NCBI GenBank assembly: GCA_963826055.1
Contig: CAWGVO010000006.1
Span: forward strand, 186,001 to 250,000
Reading direction: 5' to 3'
DNA length: 64,000 nt
Source of the DNA: JBBDMC01 sp963826055
Lineage (GTDB): Bacteria; Pseudomonadota; Alphaproteobacteria; Rhizobiales; Kaistiaceae
A program made the translations under genes and the position numbers. Of the stretch, positions 1 through 9,737 are shown in pieces. Position 1 is the stretch's first letter, and every line of letters begins with the position of its first letter. A model generated the notes under the pieces. That model was not told the DNA's origin and ran no database searches. It was given only the letters and a program-made list of their open reading frames with translations.

Positions 1-568
1 TCGCGGCTGTCGCCCGGCGGGTTGCAGGAGGCGTACGGCGTCATCCCGGACATGACGACGCTCGGCAAGTACCTCGGTGGCGGCATGAGCTTCGGCGCCT
101 TTGGCGGCCGCGCCGACCTCATGGCGTATTTCGACGCACGGCGGCCCGATGCGTTCCGCCATGCGGGCACGTTCAACAACAACGTGCTGACCATGTCGGC
201 CGGCCTCGCTGCGATGTCGATCTACACACCCGAGGTGGCCAGACGGCACAACGCGCGCGGAGACGCTCTGCGGGATCGGCTGAACGCTCTCGCCCGCGAA
301 AAAGGCGCCAGGATGCAGGTCACCGGCATGGGATCGATGCTCAACGTTCACATGCGCCGCGAACCGATCCGCAGCCCCGCCGACGTCGCCAAACAGGACT
401 TCGATCTCCGCGACCTCTTCTTTTTCGACCTCCTCGACCAGGGAATCTGGATGGCGCGGCGCGGCATGGCCGCCGTGTCGCTGGCGATCGTCCGAGCAGG
501 ACTACGATCGGCTGGTCGCCGCGGTGGAGGAGTTCATCGTTCAGCGCCGCTCGCTGGTCGGCGCCTGA
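1..568 (+). CDS. class III aminotransferase (glutamate-1-semialdehyde aminomutase-like), 3' part, frameshifted
   Basis: C-terminal part of a PLP-dependent class III aminotransferase; the 5' end lies outside the window. The stretch TLGKYLGGGMSFGAFGG carries the Schiff-base lysine, and HAGTFNNNVLTMSAGLAAM is the usual glutamate-1-semialdehyde-aminomutase-type segment. The reading frame changes near base 490: the upstream frame runs on into an Arg/Gly-rich tail, while the next frame gives a normal C-terminus (SEQDYDRLVAAVEEFIVQ...) ending in TGA at 566-568. One extra base explains this. In this family the protein could be a catabolic aminotransferase instead of HemL, because an aldehyde dehydrogenase follows 62 bases downstream and no haem genes are seen. 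Confidence 0.75.
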
Positions 569-630
569 GCGTTTGATAGTCAACCAAAACGGGAGCTGCC
601 CCGGCGCCCGTGCTCGAAAGCGAAAGTGCA

Positions 631-2072
631 ATGGAAGAGAAAATTCACGAGAACTACATCGGCGGAACTTGGGTCGGTGGCGAGGCCGTACCCTGACGTC
701 AACCCATCCAACACCGATGCGGTGGTCGGGCTCTTCGCCCGCGCCACGGCCGAAGACGCAAAGGCGGCGATCGCCGCCGCGAGAGCAGGCTTTTCCGTCA
801 TGGTCGCGTTCCGGCATCCAGCAGCGCCACGATATTCTCAAGGCAGTGTCCGACGAGATTTTCGCCAGGCGCGCGGAGATCGGGCGGCTCCTGTCGCAGG
901 AGGAAGGCAAGACGCTTGCCGAGGGCATCGGCGAGACCGTGCGCGCCGCACAAATCTTCGATTTCTTTGCCGGCGAATGTCTGCGCCTTTCCGGTGAGAC
1001 TGTGCCGAGCGTCCGACCGGGCATCGAGGTGTCAATGACCCGCGAGCCGGTGGGCGTCGTCGGCATTATCACGCCATGGAATTTCCCGATCGCGATCCCC
1101 GCCTGGAAGATGGCCCCGGCGATCGCTTATGGCAACACGGTGGTGATCAAGCCGGCCGAGCTGGTTCCGGCGTCCACGTGGACGCTGGTCGACATCTTCG
1201 CCCGCGCCAAGCTGCCGGCGGGCGTGTTGAACCTCGTCATGGGCAAGGGGTCCGTCGTCGGCCAGACGATCCTCGACTCGCCGGACGTCGACGCCATAAC
1301 CTTCACCGGCTCCATCGACACGGGCCGCAAGGTGGCCGCCGCGTCGGTGCCGCACCTGCGCAAGGTCCAGCTCGAAATGGGCGGCAAGAACCCGCTCGTC
1401 GTCCTCGACGACGCCGACCTCGACGTCGCGGTGGAGATCGCCACCAACGGCTCGTACTTCTCAACCGGCCAGCGCTGCACCGCATCATCTCGCCTCGTAG
1501 TGACCGCCGGCATCCACGACCGGTTCGTCGCCGCCCTCACCGAGCGCCTCAAGGGGCTGGTCGTCAACGATGCCTGCAAGGCGGGCACGCACATCGGACC
1601 TGTCGTCGACGCGAGCCAGCTGAAGCAGGACGAGGACTATATCGCCATCGGCAAGGACGAGGGCGCGACGCTCGCCTGGGGCGGCGAGCGTCTCAAGCGC
1701 GAAACCCCCGGCTTCTACCTGCAGCCGGCGCTGTTCACCGACACAACACCCGCCATGCGGATCAATCGCGAAGAAATCTTCGGGCCGGTCGCGAGCGTCA
1801 TCCGCGTCAAGGACTACGACGAGGCGCTTGCCGTCGCCAACGATACTCCCTTCGGGCTGACCTCCGGCATCTGCACCACCAGCCTCAAGCATGCCACCCA
1901 CTTCAAGCGAAACTCCGAAGCCGGGATGGTGATGGTCAACCTGCCAACCGCGGGCGTCGACTATCATGTGCCGTTCGGCGGCCGGAAGGGATCGAGTTAC
2001 GGTCCGCGCGAGCAGGGCAAATACGCCGCCGAATTCTTCACCACCGTGAAGACTGCCTACACACAGCCCTGA
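631..2072 (+). CDS. NAD(P)-dependent aldehyde dehydrogenase, KGSADH-like (two frame changes in the 5' part)
   Basis: Aldehyde dehydrogenase superfamily member oxidising an aldehyde to an acid in the cytoplasm. Visible motifs are the N-terminal MEEKIHENYIGGTWVGGEA, the cofactor stretch ITPWNFPIAIPAWKMAPA, QLEMGGKNPLVVLDDADLD, the catalytic-cysteine motif FSTGQRCTASSRLVV and EIFGPVASVIRV. The C-terminal PFGGRKGSSYGPREQGKYA resembles alpha-ketoglutarate-semialdehyde dehydrogenases. The true N-terminus is in frame 1 from ATG 631. The frame moves by one base near 690 and again near 800, after which it is intact to 2072. Both breaks fit single-base insertions. It may act on the semialdehyde made by the preceding aminotransferase; the substrate is inferred only. 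Confidence 0.8.
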
Positions 2073-2104
2073 TCCGGGAATGTCGAGGGTAACACCCGCG
2101 GCGT

Positions 2105-2863
2105 TCACACAGTGCCGAGATAGGCGTTGATCACCGCGGCATCGCCGAGAACGTCGGCGGGGAGCCCTTGAGCGATGGTGCGCCCATAATCGAGCACATG
2201 CAGGCGGTCCGCAAGGTCCGAGACCATCTGCATGTCGTGCTCGATCCAGATCATCGCCGGCTTGAGCTCGTGCTGTATGCGCAGCATGAAGCGGGCAAGA
2301 TCCTCGCGCTCGTCACGATTGAGCCCGGCCGACGGCTCGTCGAGGAGCAGCACCGTCGGGTCAAGAGCAAGGGCTCGGGCGAAACCGACGATCTTCTGGA
2401 CCCCGAACGGCAGGCCGCCGACGAGATCGTATCGGTGTCGCTCCAATTCGACGAATTCGATGATCCGCTCAACTGCCTCGCGGTGCCGCTCCTCTTCGCG
2501 GCGCACGCTCGGGAGGAAAAGCAATTCCGCCAGGGGATTGGTATCGATGCGGCAATGACGGCCGGCAAGCAGGTTGTCGAGCACGCTCATGCCGGGGAAG
2601 AGCTCACCGTGCTGGAAGGTCCGCGCGATGCCGAGGCGGGCCACGTTGTGCGGCGCCAGCCCTCTTATGTCCCGGTCACGGAAACGGATGCTGCCCTCCG
2701 GCGCGTAGATGCCGCAAATGCTGTTGAGCACACTGGTCTTGCCAGCACCGTTGGGACCGATCAGGCCCAACAATTCACCGGGCGCGACGGAAAACGACAC
2801 GTCGTCGAGCACGACCAGCCCGCCGAAACGCAGCGTCAGGTGTTCGACCGCGAGCTCAGCCAT
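2105..2863 (-). CDS. livG: branched-chain-type ABC transporter ATP-binding protein LivG
   Basis: ATPase of 252 residues for a hydrophobic-amino-acid (HAAT/liv) uptake system. It has Walker A GPNGAGKTS, Walker B VLLLDEPSAGL and the H-loop IWIEHDM. The signature motif is the divergent LPFGVQK in place of LSGGQ. I chose ATG 2863 because MAELAVEHLTLRFGGLVVLDDV is a normal LivG N-terminus and because it overlaps the end of livF by eight bases, implying translational coupling. It is the last gene of the minus-strand operon. The ligand cannot be told from the ATPase. Confidence 0.9.
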   Translation of the reverse strand: MAELAVEHLTLRFGGLVVLDDVSFSVAPGELLGLIGPNGAGKTSVLNSICGIYAPEGSIRFRDRDIRGLAPHNVARLGIARTFQHGELFPGMSVLDNLLAGRHCRIDTNPLAELLFLPSVRREEERHREAVERIIEFVELERHRYDLVGGLPFGVQKIVGFARALALDPTVLLLDEPSAGLNRDEREDLARFMLRIQHELKPAMIWIEHDMQMVSDLADRLHVLDYGRTIAQGLPADVLGDAAVINAYLGTV

Positions 2864-3671
2864 ACCAGCGACGGCTCCTTCGGTACTGCTTGACGTCGCG
2901 GTAGCTGCGTCGTCCGCCAGCCCCCTGCCCCAGATAGAACTCCCGCACGTCGCTGTGCGCCGCCAGCCGGCGCGGGTCGCCGTCGAGCACCACGCGACCG
3001 TTCTCCAGAACGTATCCGTAGTCGGCGACCTCCAGGGCAACGGCCGCGCTTTGCTCAACCAGTAGTATGGCAATCCCGAAGCTGCGACGAATGTCACCGA
3101 GACGCTGCATCAAGCCTTGAACGACGACTGGCGCGAGGCCGGCAGAAAGCTCGTCGATAAGGAGCAGCGTCGGCTCGCAGACCAGCGCGGACGCAATTGC
3201 CAGCATCTGCCGCTCGCCACCGGAAAGCAGTCCGGCCTCGCGGCCTCTCAGAGTCGCGAGCTGCGGAAACTGCTCATAGACCTGCTCTTCCAGCCGGCGA
3301 CGTCGCGTCGCCTTGGCGCGCGAGACCCCAGCGAGCAGGTTCTCCGCCACCGTGAGGTTGGGGAACACCTTGTCGCGCTCGGGTACCAGCACGACGCCGC
3401 GGCGCGTGATCTCGTAGGGCGTGCGGTTTGTCAGAGGCATCCCGTCGAAGGTGATCCCGCCTTCGGTAACCCGGGCGTCATCAATGCCGAGAAACCCGGA
3501 AACGGCGCGCAACGTGGTCGTCTTGCCGGCGCCGTTGTTGCCAAGGATCGCCACGATCTGCCCGCGTCCGACTCGCAGGCTGACTCCCTGCACCGCGGTG
3601 ATGGAGCGATGGTAGACCACCTCGAGCCTGTCGACCGAAAGCAGCGGCGGGTCGATCGACGGGGCGTTCAT
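2856..3671 (-). CDS. livF: branched-chain-type ABC transporter ATP-binding protein LivF
   Basis: Second ATPase of the liv-type importer, 271 residues from ATG 3671. This start shares an ATGA with the stop of livM and gives the N-terminus MNAPSIDPPLLSVDRLEVVY. Motifs are Walker A GNNGAGKTT, signature LSGGERQML, Walker B LLIDELSAGLAP and the LivF-typical switch segment LLVEQSA, where Gln replaces the usual His. An upstream in-frame ATG at 3740 would overlap livM by over 70 bases and is less likely. Confidence 0.9.
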   Translation of the reverse strand: MNAPSIDPPLLSVDRLEVVYHRSITAVQGVSLRVGRGQIVAILGNNGAGKTTTLRAVSGFLGIDDARVTEGGITFDGMPLTNRTPYEITRRGVVLVPERDKVFPNLTVAENLLAGVSRAKATRRRRLEEQVYEQFPQLATLRGREAGLLSGGERQMLAIASALVCEPTLLLIDELSAGLAPVVVQGLMQRLGDIRRSFGIAILLVEQSAAVALEVADYGYVLENGRVVLDGDPRRLAAHSDVREFYLGQGAGGRRSYRDVKQYRRSRRWYG

Positions 3672-4765
3672 CGGCGGCTGCTCGAGAGCGGCTGATGCCG
3701 GAACGGCCATAGCTGGAAATAGCTCTGGACGCGACGCCATATGCCGACCATCCCCTCCGGCTCCAGTACCAGGAACAGGATGATCAACAGCCCGAATGCA
3801 GCGTAGTTGACCGCAAATATCTGGCTGGCGTGCGCCTCGGCACCCGGCAGCGATCTGACCGCCGCCTCGATCAGATGGGGGAAAAGGGTGACGAAGATGG
3901 CGCCAAGCACCGCGCCGAGCATCGACCCAATCCCGCCGATGATCACCATCGCGAAGTATTGGATGGTGAGATAAAGCGAGAACGCCTCTACCGACACGAA
4001 GCCGCGATAATAGGCGAAGAGGCTACCGGCGACCGCAGTCATCGCCGAACTGACAACGAAGGCGAGCAACTTGTAGCGGGTGATGCTGATACCGAGAGCC
4101 TCGGCGACCGCTTCGCGCGAGCGAATGGCATGCCACGCGCGGCCGCTCCGCGAACGCAGAAGGTTGAGACAGATGACCAACGCCCCGCCGGCACCACCGA
4201 GCAGGATGAAATACCAGATCCGCGGATCGTAGAGCTCGACACCGAAGACGACCGGCGGATCAACCAGGATGCCGGCCGATAAGCCACGATTGGCCTCGTA
4301 CTCGCCCGCCAGGTAGATGACGACAAAGTGCAACGCAAGCGTGCTTACCGCGAGATAGAGACCCCTCAACCGCAGCGACGGCAGGCCGAACACGACACCA
4401 AGGACCGCGCCGGCGACTGCCGACGCCGGCAACGTCACCAGCGGCGACGCGCCGAATTCCTTGTAGAGGATGCCGGTGGTGAAGGCCCCGGCCGCAAGCA
4501 GGCCTGCGTGCCCCAGTGAGACCTGGCCGGCGATGCCGGTCAGCAGCATCAGCGACAGCGCACCGATGCTGGCGAAGAACACCTGCGAGGCAAGGTCGAT
4601 CTGAAACGGCGAAGCGACAAAGGGAAAGGCCAGCAGCGCCACAACCAGCACCGCCAGGCTGAACCGCTGCGTTCGGGTTTCGACCAGCGCAAGGTCCTGA
4701 CGATAGCCGACGCGAAAATAGCCGCTGGCGCGCGGGGGCAACCTAGACACGGTCGAGCTCCTCAC
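3668..4765 (-). CDS. livM: branched-chain-type ABC transporter permease LivM
   Basis: Inner-membrane permease of up to 365 residues with about ten hydrophobic segments. It has the LivM hallmarks LMLLTGIAGQVSLGHAGLLA near residue 75 and the EAA-like coupling loop AIRSREAVAEALGISITRYK. The start overlaps livH by about 20 bases; GTG 4750 is an alternative to ATG 4765. The overlap chain livH-livM-livF-livG marks a single translationally coupled unit. Confidence 0.9.
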   Translation of the reverse strand: MRSSTVSRLPPRASGYFRVGYRQDLALVETRTQRFSLAVLVVALLAFPFVASPFQIDLASQVFFASIGALSLMLLTGIAGQVSLGHAGLLAAGAFTTGILYKEFGASPLVTLPASAVAGAVLGVVFGLPSLRLRGLYLAVSTLALHFVVIYLAGEYEANRGLSAGILVDPPVVFGVELYDPRIWYFILLGGAGGALVICLNLLRSRSGRAWHAIRSREAVAEALGISITRYKLLAFVVSSAMTAVAGSLFAYYRGFVSVEAFSLYLTIQYFAMVIIGGIGSMLGAVLGAIFVTLFPHLIEAAVRSLPGAEAHASQIFAVNYAAFGLLIILFLVLEPEGMVGIWRRVQSYFQLWPFRHQPLSSSRR

Positions 4766-5615
4766 GTGTGCCGAAGAGGCCCCATGGTCGCACCGCCAGC
4801 ATCGCGATCAGCACCATGAACGGCACCACGTCCGACAGCAGCGGATCGACGTAGGTGGTGAGAAGAACCTCGCACACCGCGATGATGAGCGAACCGACAA
4901 GTGCACCGACAAGGCTGTCAAGTCCGCCGACGAGCGCGGCCGGGAATGCCTTCAGGCCGATCGTGGCGAGGTTGCCGTCGAGCCCGGTATCGATGGCGAT
5001 GAGGATGCCCGCGGAGCCGGCCGTCAGCGTGGCGAGGCCCCATGCCATCGCGTAGACCAGATGCAGGTTGATGCCGCGCTGGGAGGCAAGCAACGGGTTC
5101 TGGCCGGCCGCGCGGAACCGTATGCCCCAGCGACCAAACCTCAGGATCGCGAAAACGGACGCGTAGACGACGGCCGTCCACACCACCAACGCCAGCGAAA
5201 AGGCCGAGATGCGACCGCCGCCGGGAAGGATCACCACGGGATTGGCGACACCAAGCAGCGTTGCCGGGTTGTATCGTTGCGCGGACCAGATGAGCAGCAC
5301 GAGACCGCGGATCAGGATGCCGAGCGCAATCGTCGACAGCACCGCGGCAAGCGCGCTCTCCCCCGTCATGCGCCGCATCAAAACCATGTAGACGAGAACG
5401 CCGATGAGGAGGCTCAGTCCGGCCGCGGCCGCAATCGCCAGGAAAGGGCTATGGGACAGTCCCGCCGCGGTGACTATCAGCAGATAGGCGCCGAGCATCA
5501 TCAGTTCGCCATGCGCCAGGTTGAGCACACGGCTGGCGCGATAGACGATGACGTAGCCGCAGGCGATCAGCGCGTAGATGGCCGCAAGCACAACGATGTT
5601 GACGAGAAGCTGCAC
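4743..5615 (-). CDS. livH: branched-chain-type ABC transporter permease LivH
   Basis: Inner-membrane permease of 290 residues. LivH-type sequence is clear: VIVYRASRVLNLAHGELMML near the N-terminus, a multi-spanning body, and AFPAALVGGLDSLVGALVGS in the coupling region. It lies 48 bases downstream of the binding-protein gene and pairs with livM to form the membrane channel. Confidence 0.9.
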   Translation of the reverse strand: MQLLVNIVVLAAIYALIACGYVIVYRASRVLNLAHGELMMLGAYLLIVTAAGLSHSPFLAIAAAAGLSLLIGVLVYMVLMRRMTGESALAAVLSTIALGILIRGLVLLIWSAQRYNPATLLGVANPVVILPGGGRISAFSLALVVWTAVVYASVFAILRFGRWGIRFRAAGQNPLLASQRGINLHLVYAMAWGLATLTAGSAGILIAIDTGLDGNLATIGLKAFPAALVGGLDSLVGALVGSLIIAVCEVLLTTYVDPLLSDVVPFMVLIAMLAVRPWGLFGTREELDRV

Positions 5616-5663
5616 AGGGATCTCCGCCTCCCACCAACTATCGTCGCGAAGGCGAACTCATTT

Positions 5664-6830
5664 CTACTCGGCCGCGTAAGTGAACCAGTCCTTGACGATC
5701 TCGATCCCGCTCGTATCCGGGTTCCAGCGGTAGACCCGGTAAGCGAGCTTGGTACGGAAGTGGTTTTCGCTGGTCCACTCGATCGGCAAGCCACGCAGAC
5801 CCCTGGTGTCGACGCTGAGGTTCTGCATGGCCGCCTGGATCTTGGCGGGATCGCTGTCGCCGGCCGCCCTCAAGGCCGCCTCGATTGCCATCCCTCCGAT
5901 CCAGCCTTCGATCAACTGCTCGGGTGGGAAGCGAGTGCCGGCGGCCGCAGCGGCGTCGCGCATTTCTTTTTGGACGGGCAGATCGTCCCGGATGAGCGCG
6001 TTCGGACCGATGGCGTACAGTTTGCCGTCCTTCAACCGCGCGACTTCGTTTTCGAGGTCCGGGTCGGCCCAGGCCGCATAGTTGCCCTGCCAACCGAGCT
6101 TGCGCAGCGCTTCAAACACCTTGCCGCCGTTTACCCAGGGCGCCGCCCCCGACCAGACCCAGTCCGGCCCTGCTTGTTGTATCCGGGTAGCGATCGGCGT
6201 GTAGTCAGCGGTGGTGAGCGGGACCACCTCCTGGGCCACCGTCTTCATGCCCTCGCTTTCAGCCAGCTTCGCGGTGATGTCGGCACCCTCCCGCGACACG
6301 GTGACCCCGATGGCGACGATGCCGAGGGCGAGGTCGGTTCCCGACTTCTCCTTGATGAACGACAGGGCAGCACGACCGTCGTAGACGGGATTGAAGCCCG
6401 TCGTGCAAAACAACAGCGGATTGGCCGGCGGAAAGACCTGGGGAGGACAAACGGATCCGGAAAACAGCACGGGGACGCCGGCGCGTTTGCTTTCGGCGAT
6501 CGTCGGATCGTAGGTCGACGAGAAGGCGTCGTTGACCAGCAACTGCACGCGATCCTGGGTCAGCAGGGCTCGTATGTTCGCGGCCCCCTTGGACGGGTCG
6601 CTCTGATCGTCGCGGATGATGAGGTCAACCTTGCGCCCGTCGATGCCGCCAGCCTGGTTGAGCCTGTCGAAGTAGAGCCGCAAGCCCTCTGCCGGTGGCC
6701 CGAAATTGTAGGCGCCCGGCCCCGTCAGGCTCGCGGCGACCCCGACCTTGAAAGCGTCCTGTGCCGCGGCCGCGTGCACACCCAGGACCGCGATCGCGGC
6801 GACAAAACCCAATGACCACTTCGACTGCAT
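5664..6830 (-). CDS. periplasmic ABC substrate-binding protein, type 1 fold (LivJ-like)
   Basis: Secreted ligand-binding protein of 388 residues. The signal peptide is residues 1-23, with probable cleavage after AAAA. The mature protein opens with FKVGVAASLTGPGAYNFG, typical of the periplasmic-binding-protein type 1 family, followed by ROW-like family features such as RLNQAGGIDGRKVDLIIRDD. It lies between the acyl-CoA synthetase gene (48-base gap) and livH. Association with an acyl-CoA ligase suggests an aromatic or branched carboxylic acid as ligand instead of an amino acid; this is inferred from context only. Confidence 0.88.
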   Translation of the reverse strand: MQSKWSLGFVAAIAVLGVHAAAAQDAFKVGVAASLTGPGAYNFGPPAEGLRLYFDRLNQAGGIDGRKVDLIIRDDQSDPSKGAANIRALLTQDRVQLLVNDAFSSTYDPTIAESKRAGVPVLFSGSVCPPQVFPPANPLLFCTTGFNPVYDGRAALSFIKEKSGTDLALGIVAIGVTVSREGADITAKLAESEGMKTVAQEVVPLTTADYTPIATRIQQAGPDWVWSGAAPWVNGGKVFEALRKLGWQGNYAAWADPDLENEVARLKDGKLYAIGPNALIRDDLPVQKEMRDAAAAAGTRFPPEQLIEGWIGGMAIEAALRAAGDSDPAKIQAAMQNLSVDTRGLRGLPIEWTSENHFRTKLAYRVYRWNPDTSGIEIVKDWFTYAAE

Positions 6831-6878
6831 GATACTCCCCCACTCGTAAGGCGCCTTTGGAACTCCACATCGACGGCA

Positions 6879-8775
6879 TCAACTGGCGAGCGCCATGCCT
6901 ACGGCCGCTTTCAGGCGACGCTCTTCGCCGTCGTCGTACATGCTCTCCACAAGGTCCGAGAACCTCGCTTGCATCTTCTCGCGCTGAACCTTGCGGGTCG
7001 GCGTGATCGGATCGTTCTCCTCCTCCGGATCGAGTTCCTTTGGCAGGATGCGAAATGCCTTGATCTGCTCGACGCGCGACAGCTTGTCATTGGCGCGGCT
7101 GATTTCCTCGCCAATCAGCGCGCGTACGCGCGGGTTCTCGGTGAGGTTGGTGAAACCGGTGTAAGCGATCTCGTTTCTGCGCGCCCAATTGGTCACCGTG
7201 TCGTAGTCGATCTCAACGAGCGCCGTCAGGTATTTGCGGCCGTGACCGAACACCGTGATCTCCGCCACGAAGGGGCTGGCACGAAGAATGTTCTCGATGA
7301 ACGACGGCGACAGCGTCTTGCCGCCTGCAGTCACGATGAAGTCGCGCTGCCGATCGATGAGGCGCAGTGAACCGTCGACCCAGGCACCGACGTCGCCGGT
7401 CCGCATCCAGCCGTCGCACGTGAATAGCGCTGCCGCCGCCTTGTCGTTGCCCCAGTAACCCGCGATCGTATCGGCGCTGAGGATCTCGATCTCGCCGCTG
7501 TCGGCGAGGCGAACCTCCAGTCCAGAAGCCACCGTTCCCACGTTGCCGGGCCTGGGGAACGGTCCGCGCTGGCCGGTGATGATGCCGCCACCACCCTCCG
7601 TCTGGCTGTAAACCTCGACCACGTTTATCCCGTACATGTGCCAAAGGGCCATGGTCTCGGGGGGCAGCGGTGCGCCGCCGCACATCAACAACTCAAGCTT
7701 GTCAAAGCCGAGCTTGTTGAGGATCGGCCGAAAGACGGTCGCCCGGCACATCCTGTAAGCCATGTCCGCCAAGCACGTTGGCGCGACCGTCCCATCGCCG
7801 CTGCGCCGTCTTGCGCGCGACCTTCATCGCCAACTCGTAGCTCGCTCGCTTGAGACGCGAGAACTTTCGCTGACACCGACAAGGATGTGCGAAGCAAACT
7901 TCTGCAGATAGCGCGGCACCGCGAAAAGCACCGTTGGCGCGACTTCGAAGAAAATCGCCGGCAGGTCTTCCGGGTCCTCCCCGTAATGCGGCACCAGCCC
8001 CGAGATCAGCGGCAGGCTGATCGCGACGACCCGCCAAGGATGTGGCAGAGCGGCAGATAGGCGATCGTCCGATGCCCGTCCTCGGCCAACATCGGATAGT
8101 GGTCGAGCACGTTCCACATGGCGGCGAGGTGCCGCCGTGGCTGATGACGGCCCCCTTGGGATCGCCCGTCGACCCCGACGTGTAGATGATGAAGGCCGGC
8201 GCCTCCGGATCGAGGCGCGCCACCTGATCGCAAAGCCAATCGACCGGCGCGGGACCGGATTCGTCGATGATTGACCGGTAGCGGACGATCCGAGGATCGT
8301 CGTAGGCGAACATCGCCGAGTCATCGATGACGACGATCCAGCGCAAATCCGGCAGGTCGTCGGCGACCGCCAGAATCTTGTCGACGTATTCCTGATCCTC
8401 CGCGACAAAGATCGAGGCACCGCCATCGATCATCTGGTAGCGCAGCTCGCCGATCGAAGACGTCGGGTAGATACCGTAGACGATGGCGCCCAGCGCCTGG
8501 GCGGCCATGTCCGAAATCGCCCATTCCTCGCAGACTTCGCCCATCATGGCCACGCGCTCGCCAGCGCCCAGCCCCAACACCGAGAAGGCGCGGGCGCAGC
8601 GGGCAACCATCGCCGCGTAGTCCGCCCAGGTCCGCTCGTGATAGTACCCGAGACGCTTCGCCCGGTACGCCACCCGCGTCGGGTCGGCGCGGGCGCGCTC
8701 GCACAACAGCCCTGGCCCCGTCTTTACGCGCAGGGCCTCACGGATATCGGCCGACTGGCCGGGCATGACCGCCAC
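6879..8775 (-). CDS. long-chain acyl-CoA synthetase-like AMP-dependent ligase (four frame changes)
   Basis: AMP-forming acyl-CoA ligase of about 630 residues when reconstructed. The N-terminal part (8775 to about 8128) carries the ATP-binding loop FIIYTSGSTGDPKGAVISHGG. The continuation reads MWNVLDHYPMLAEDGHRTIA in a second frame (to about 8040), LVPHYGEDPEDLPAIFFEVAP in a third (to about 7865), then back to the first, and finally an intact 297-codon frame (7772-6879) with VEVYSQTEGGGGIITG, GWMRTGDVGAWV and a C-terminal TPTRKVQRE. Conserved protein continues across all four breaks with no gaps, which favours base-call errors, but with four breaks a real pseudogene cannot be excluded. It heads the liv-type operon and would trap the imported acid as a CoA ester. 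Confidence 0.75.
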
Positions 8776-8826
8776 TCCGCAACTCAGAACCAGGCAAAGT
8801 TAGTCGATCGCGGCGACCGAATCCAT

Positions 8827-8850
8827 AAATTCTATAATGAAATTGAATTT
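8827..8850. promoter_or_regulatory. candidate TetR operator: AT-rich inverted repeat
   Basis: AAATTC-N12-GAATTT, a perfect 6-base inverted repeat within an unusually AT-rich stretch of the 124-base gap between the TetR gene and the acyl-CoA synthetase operon. Position and symmetry suit a TetR-family operator controlling the liv/ligase operon. There is no second copy to confirm it. Confidence 0.35.
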
Positions 8851-8899
8851 TGACAGCGACAGTGTGGCAAAACCGCCATAAACAGGGGCGCGTGTTTCC

Positions 8900-9553
8900 C
8901 TATTGTTCGGTAGATTTGGCGGCGACCCCTTCGAGGGCGACCCGCGAAAAGGCGTCACTGATCACTTCGACGTCAGGGTCCACACCGACCCGGTACCACG
9001 ACGCGACGGCATTCAGCATTCCGAGGAGGGCGAAGGTCGTCAGGCGCGGATCGAGGTCCGACCGAAACTCACCGGTGCGCACGCCGTCTTTCACAACGGC
9101 CTCGAAGATCCCTTCCAGCCGGCGCGTGAGGATACCTATCTGCCGGCGGGTTTTCGCAGGTAGGTAGCGCCGTTCCTTCAGCAACACCTGTGCATAGTCG
9201 GACCTTGTGTTGAGTGGACGCAGGTGGGAGTGCACCAGCTGATCGATCTTCTCGACAGCGCTGACGTCGCTGTCGGCGATCGCCTGGGCGGCCTCGATGA
9301 AGTTGCCAACGGCACGGGTGCAGACTTCCTCAAGGGCCATCTCCTTGGACGAGAAATAGTAGTAGAGGCTCGCCTGCTTGATATTGAGGACGTCGGCGAT
9401 GTCCTGCGTGCTGGCACCGAAATAGCCGCGCTCGGCGAATACCCGCGCCGCGGCGTCAAAGACGGCATCGGCCCGACGATGGCGGCTCCCGCGCGAGGCG
9501 GTGGCACTGCCACGATTGGCCGGCTTCGGGGTCTGCTTCGCCCTCGGTTTCAC
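8900..9553 (-). CDS. TetR/AcrR-family transcriptional regulator
   Basis: DNA-binding repressor of 217 residues. The N-terminal 25 residues are basic and disordered. The helix-turn-helix spans roughly residues 30-75, with the diagnostic GASTQDIADVLNIKQASLYYYFSSKE region. The C-terminal half is a ligand-binding, all-helical domain. It is encoded just upstream of and in the same direction as the acyl-CoA synthetase/liv operon, so it most likely senses an acyl-CoA or the imported acid. An AT-rich palindrome lies in the gap. Confidence 0.88.
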   Translation of the reverse strand: MKPRAKQTPKPANRGSATASRGSRHRRADAVFDAAARVFAERGYFGASTQDIADVLNIKQASLYYYFSSKEMALEEVCTRAVGNFIEAAQAIADSDVSAVEKIDQLVHSHLRPLNTRSDYAQVLLKERRYLPAKTRRQIGILTRRLEGIFEAVVKDGVRTGEFRSDLDPRLTTFALLGMLNAVASWYRVGVDPDVEVISDAFSRVALEGVAAKSTEQ

Positions 9554-9737
9554 CAGGGTTCCCTATCCGTCTTCCCGACGTTCTTCAACAACACCTAGAC
9601 GATCTCAAGCGATAGACCGGGGATCAACTGCCAACTATACTAGGCGACTGACGGCGTGTCGCAGTCGGTCTGGGAAATATCAATCAAGATGAGTGTTAGA
9701 GTAATGGCGACGAGACCGTCGCGGGCTGTCCCCGACA

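Noticed and set aside
5061..6815. 584-codon plus-strand open frame across the livH/binding-protein genes
   Set aside because: It runs antisense to clearly conserved genes, has Arg/His-rich shadow composition and no family motifs.
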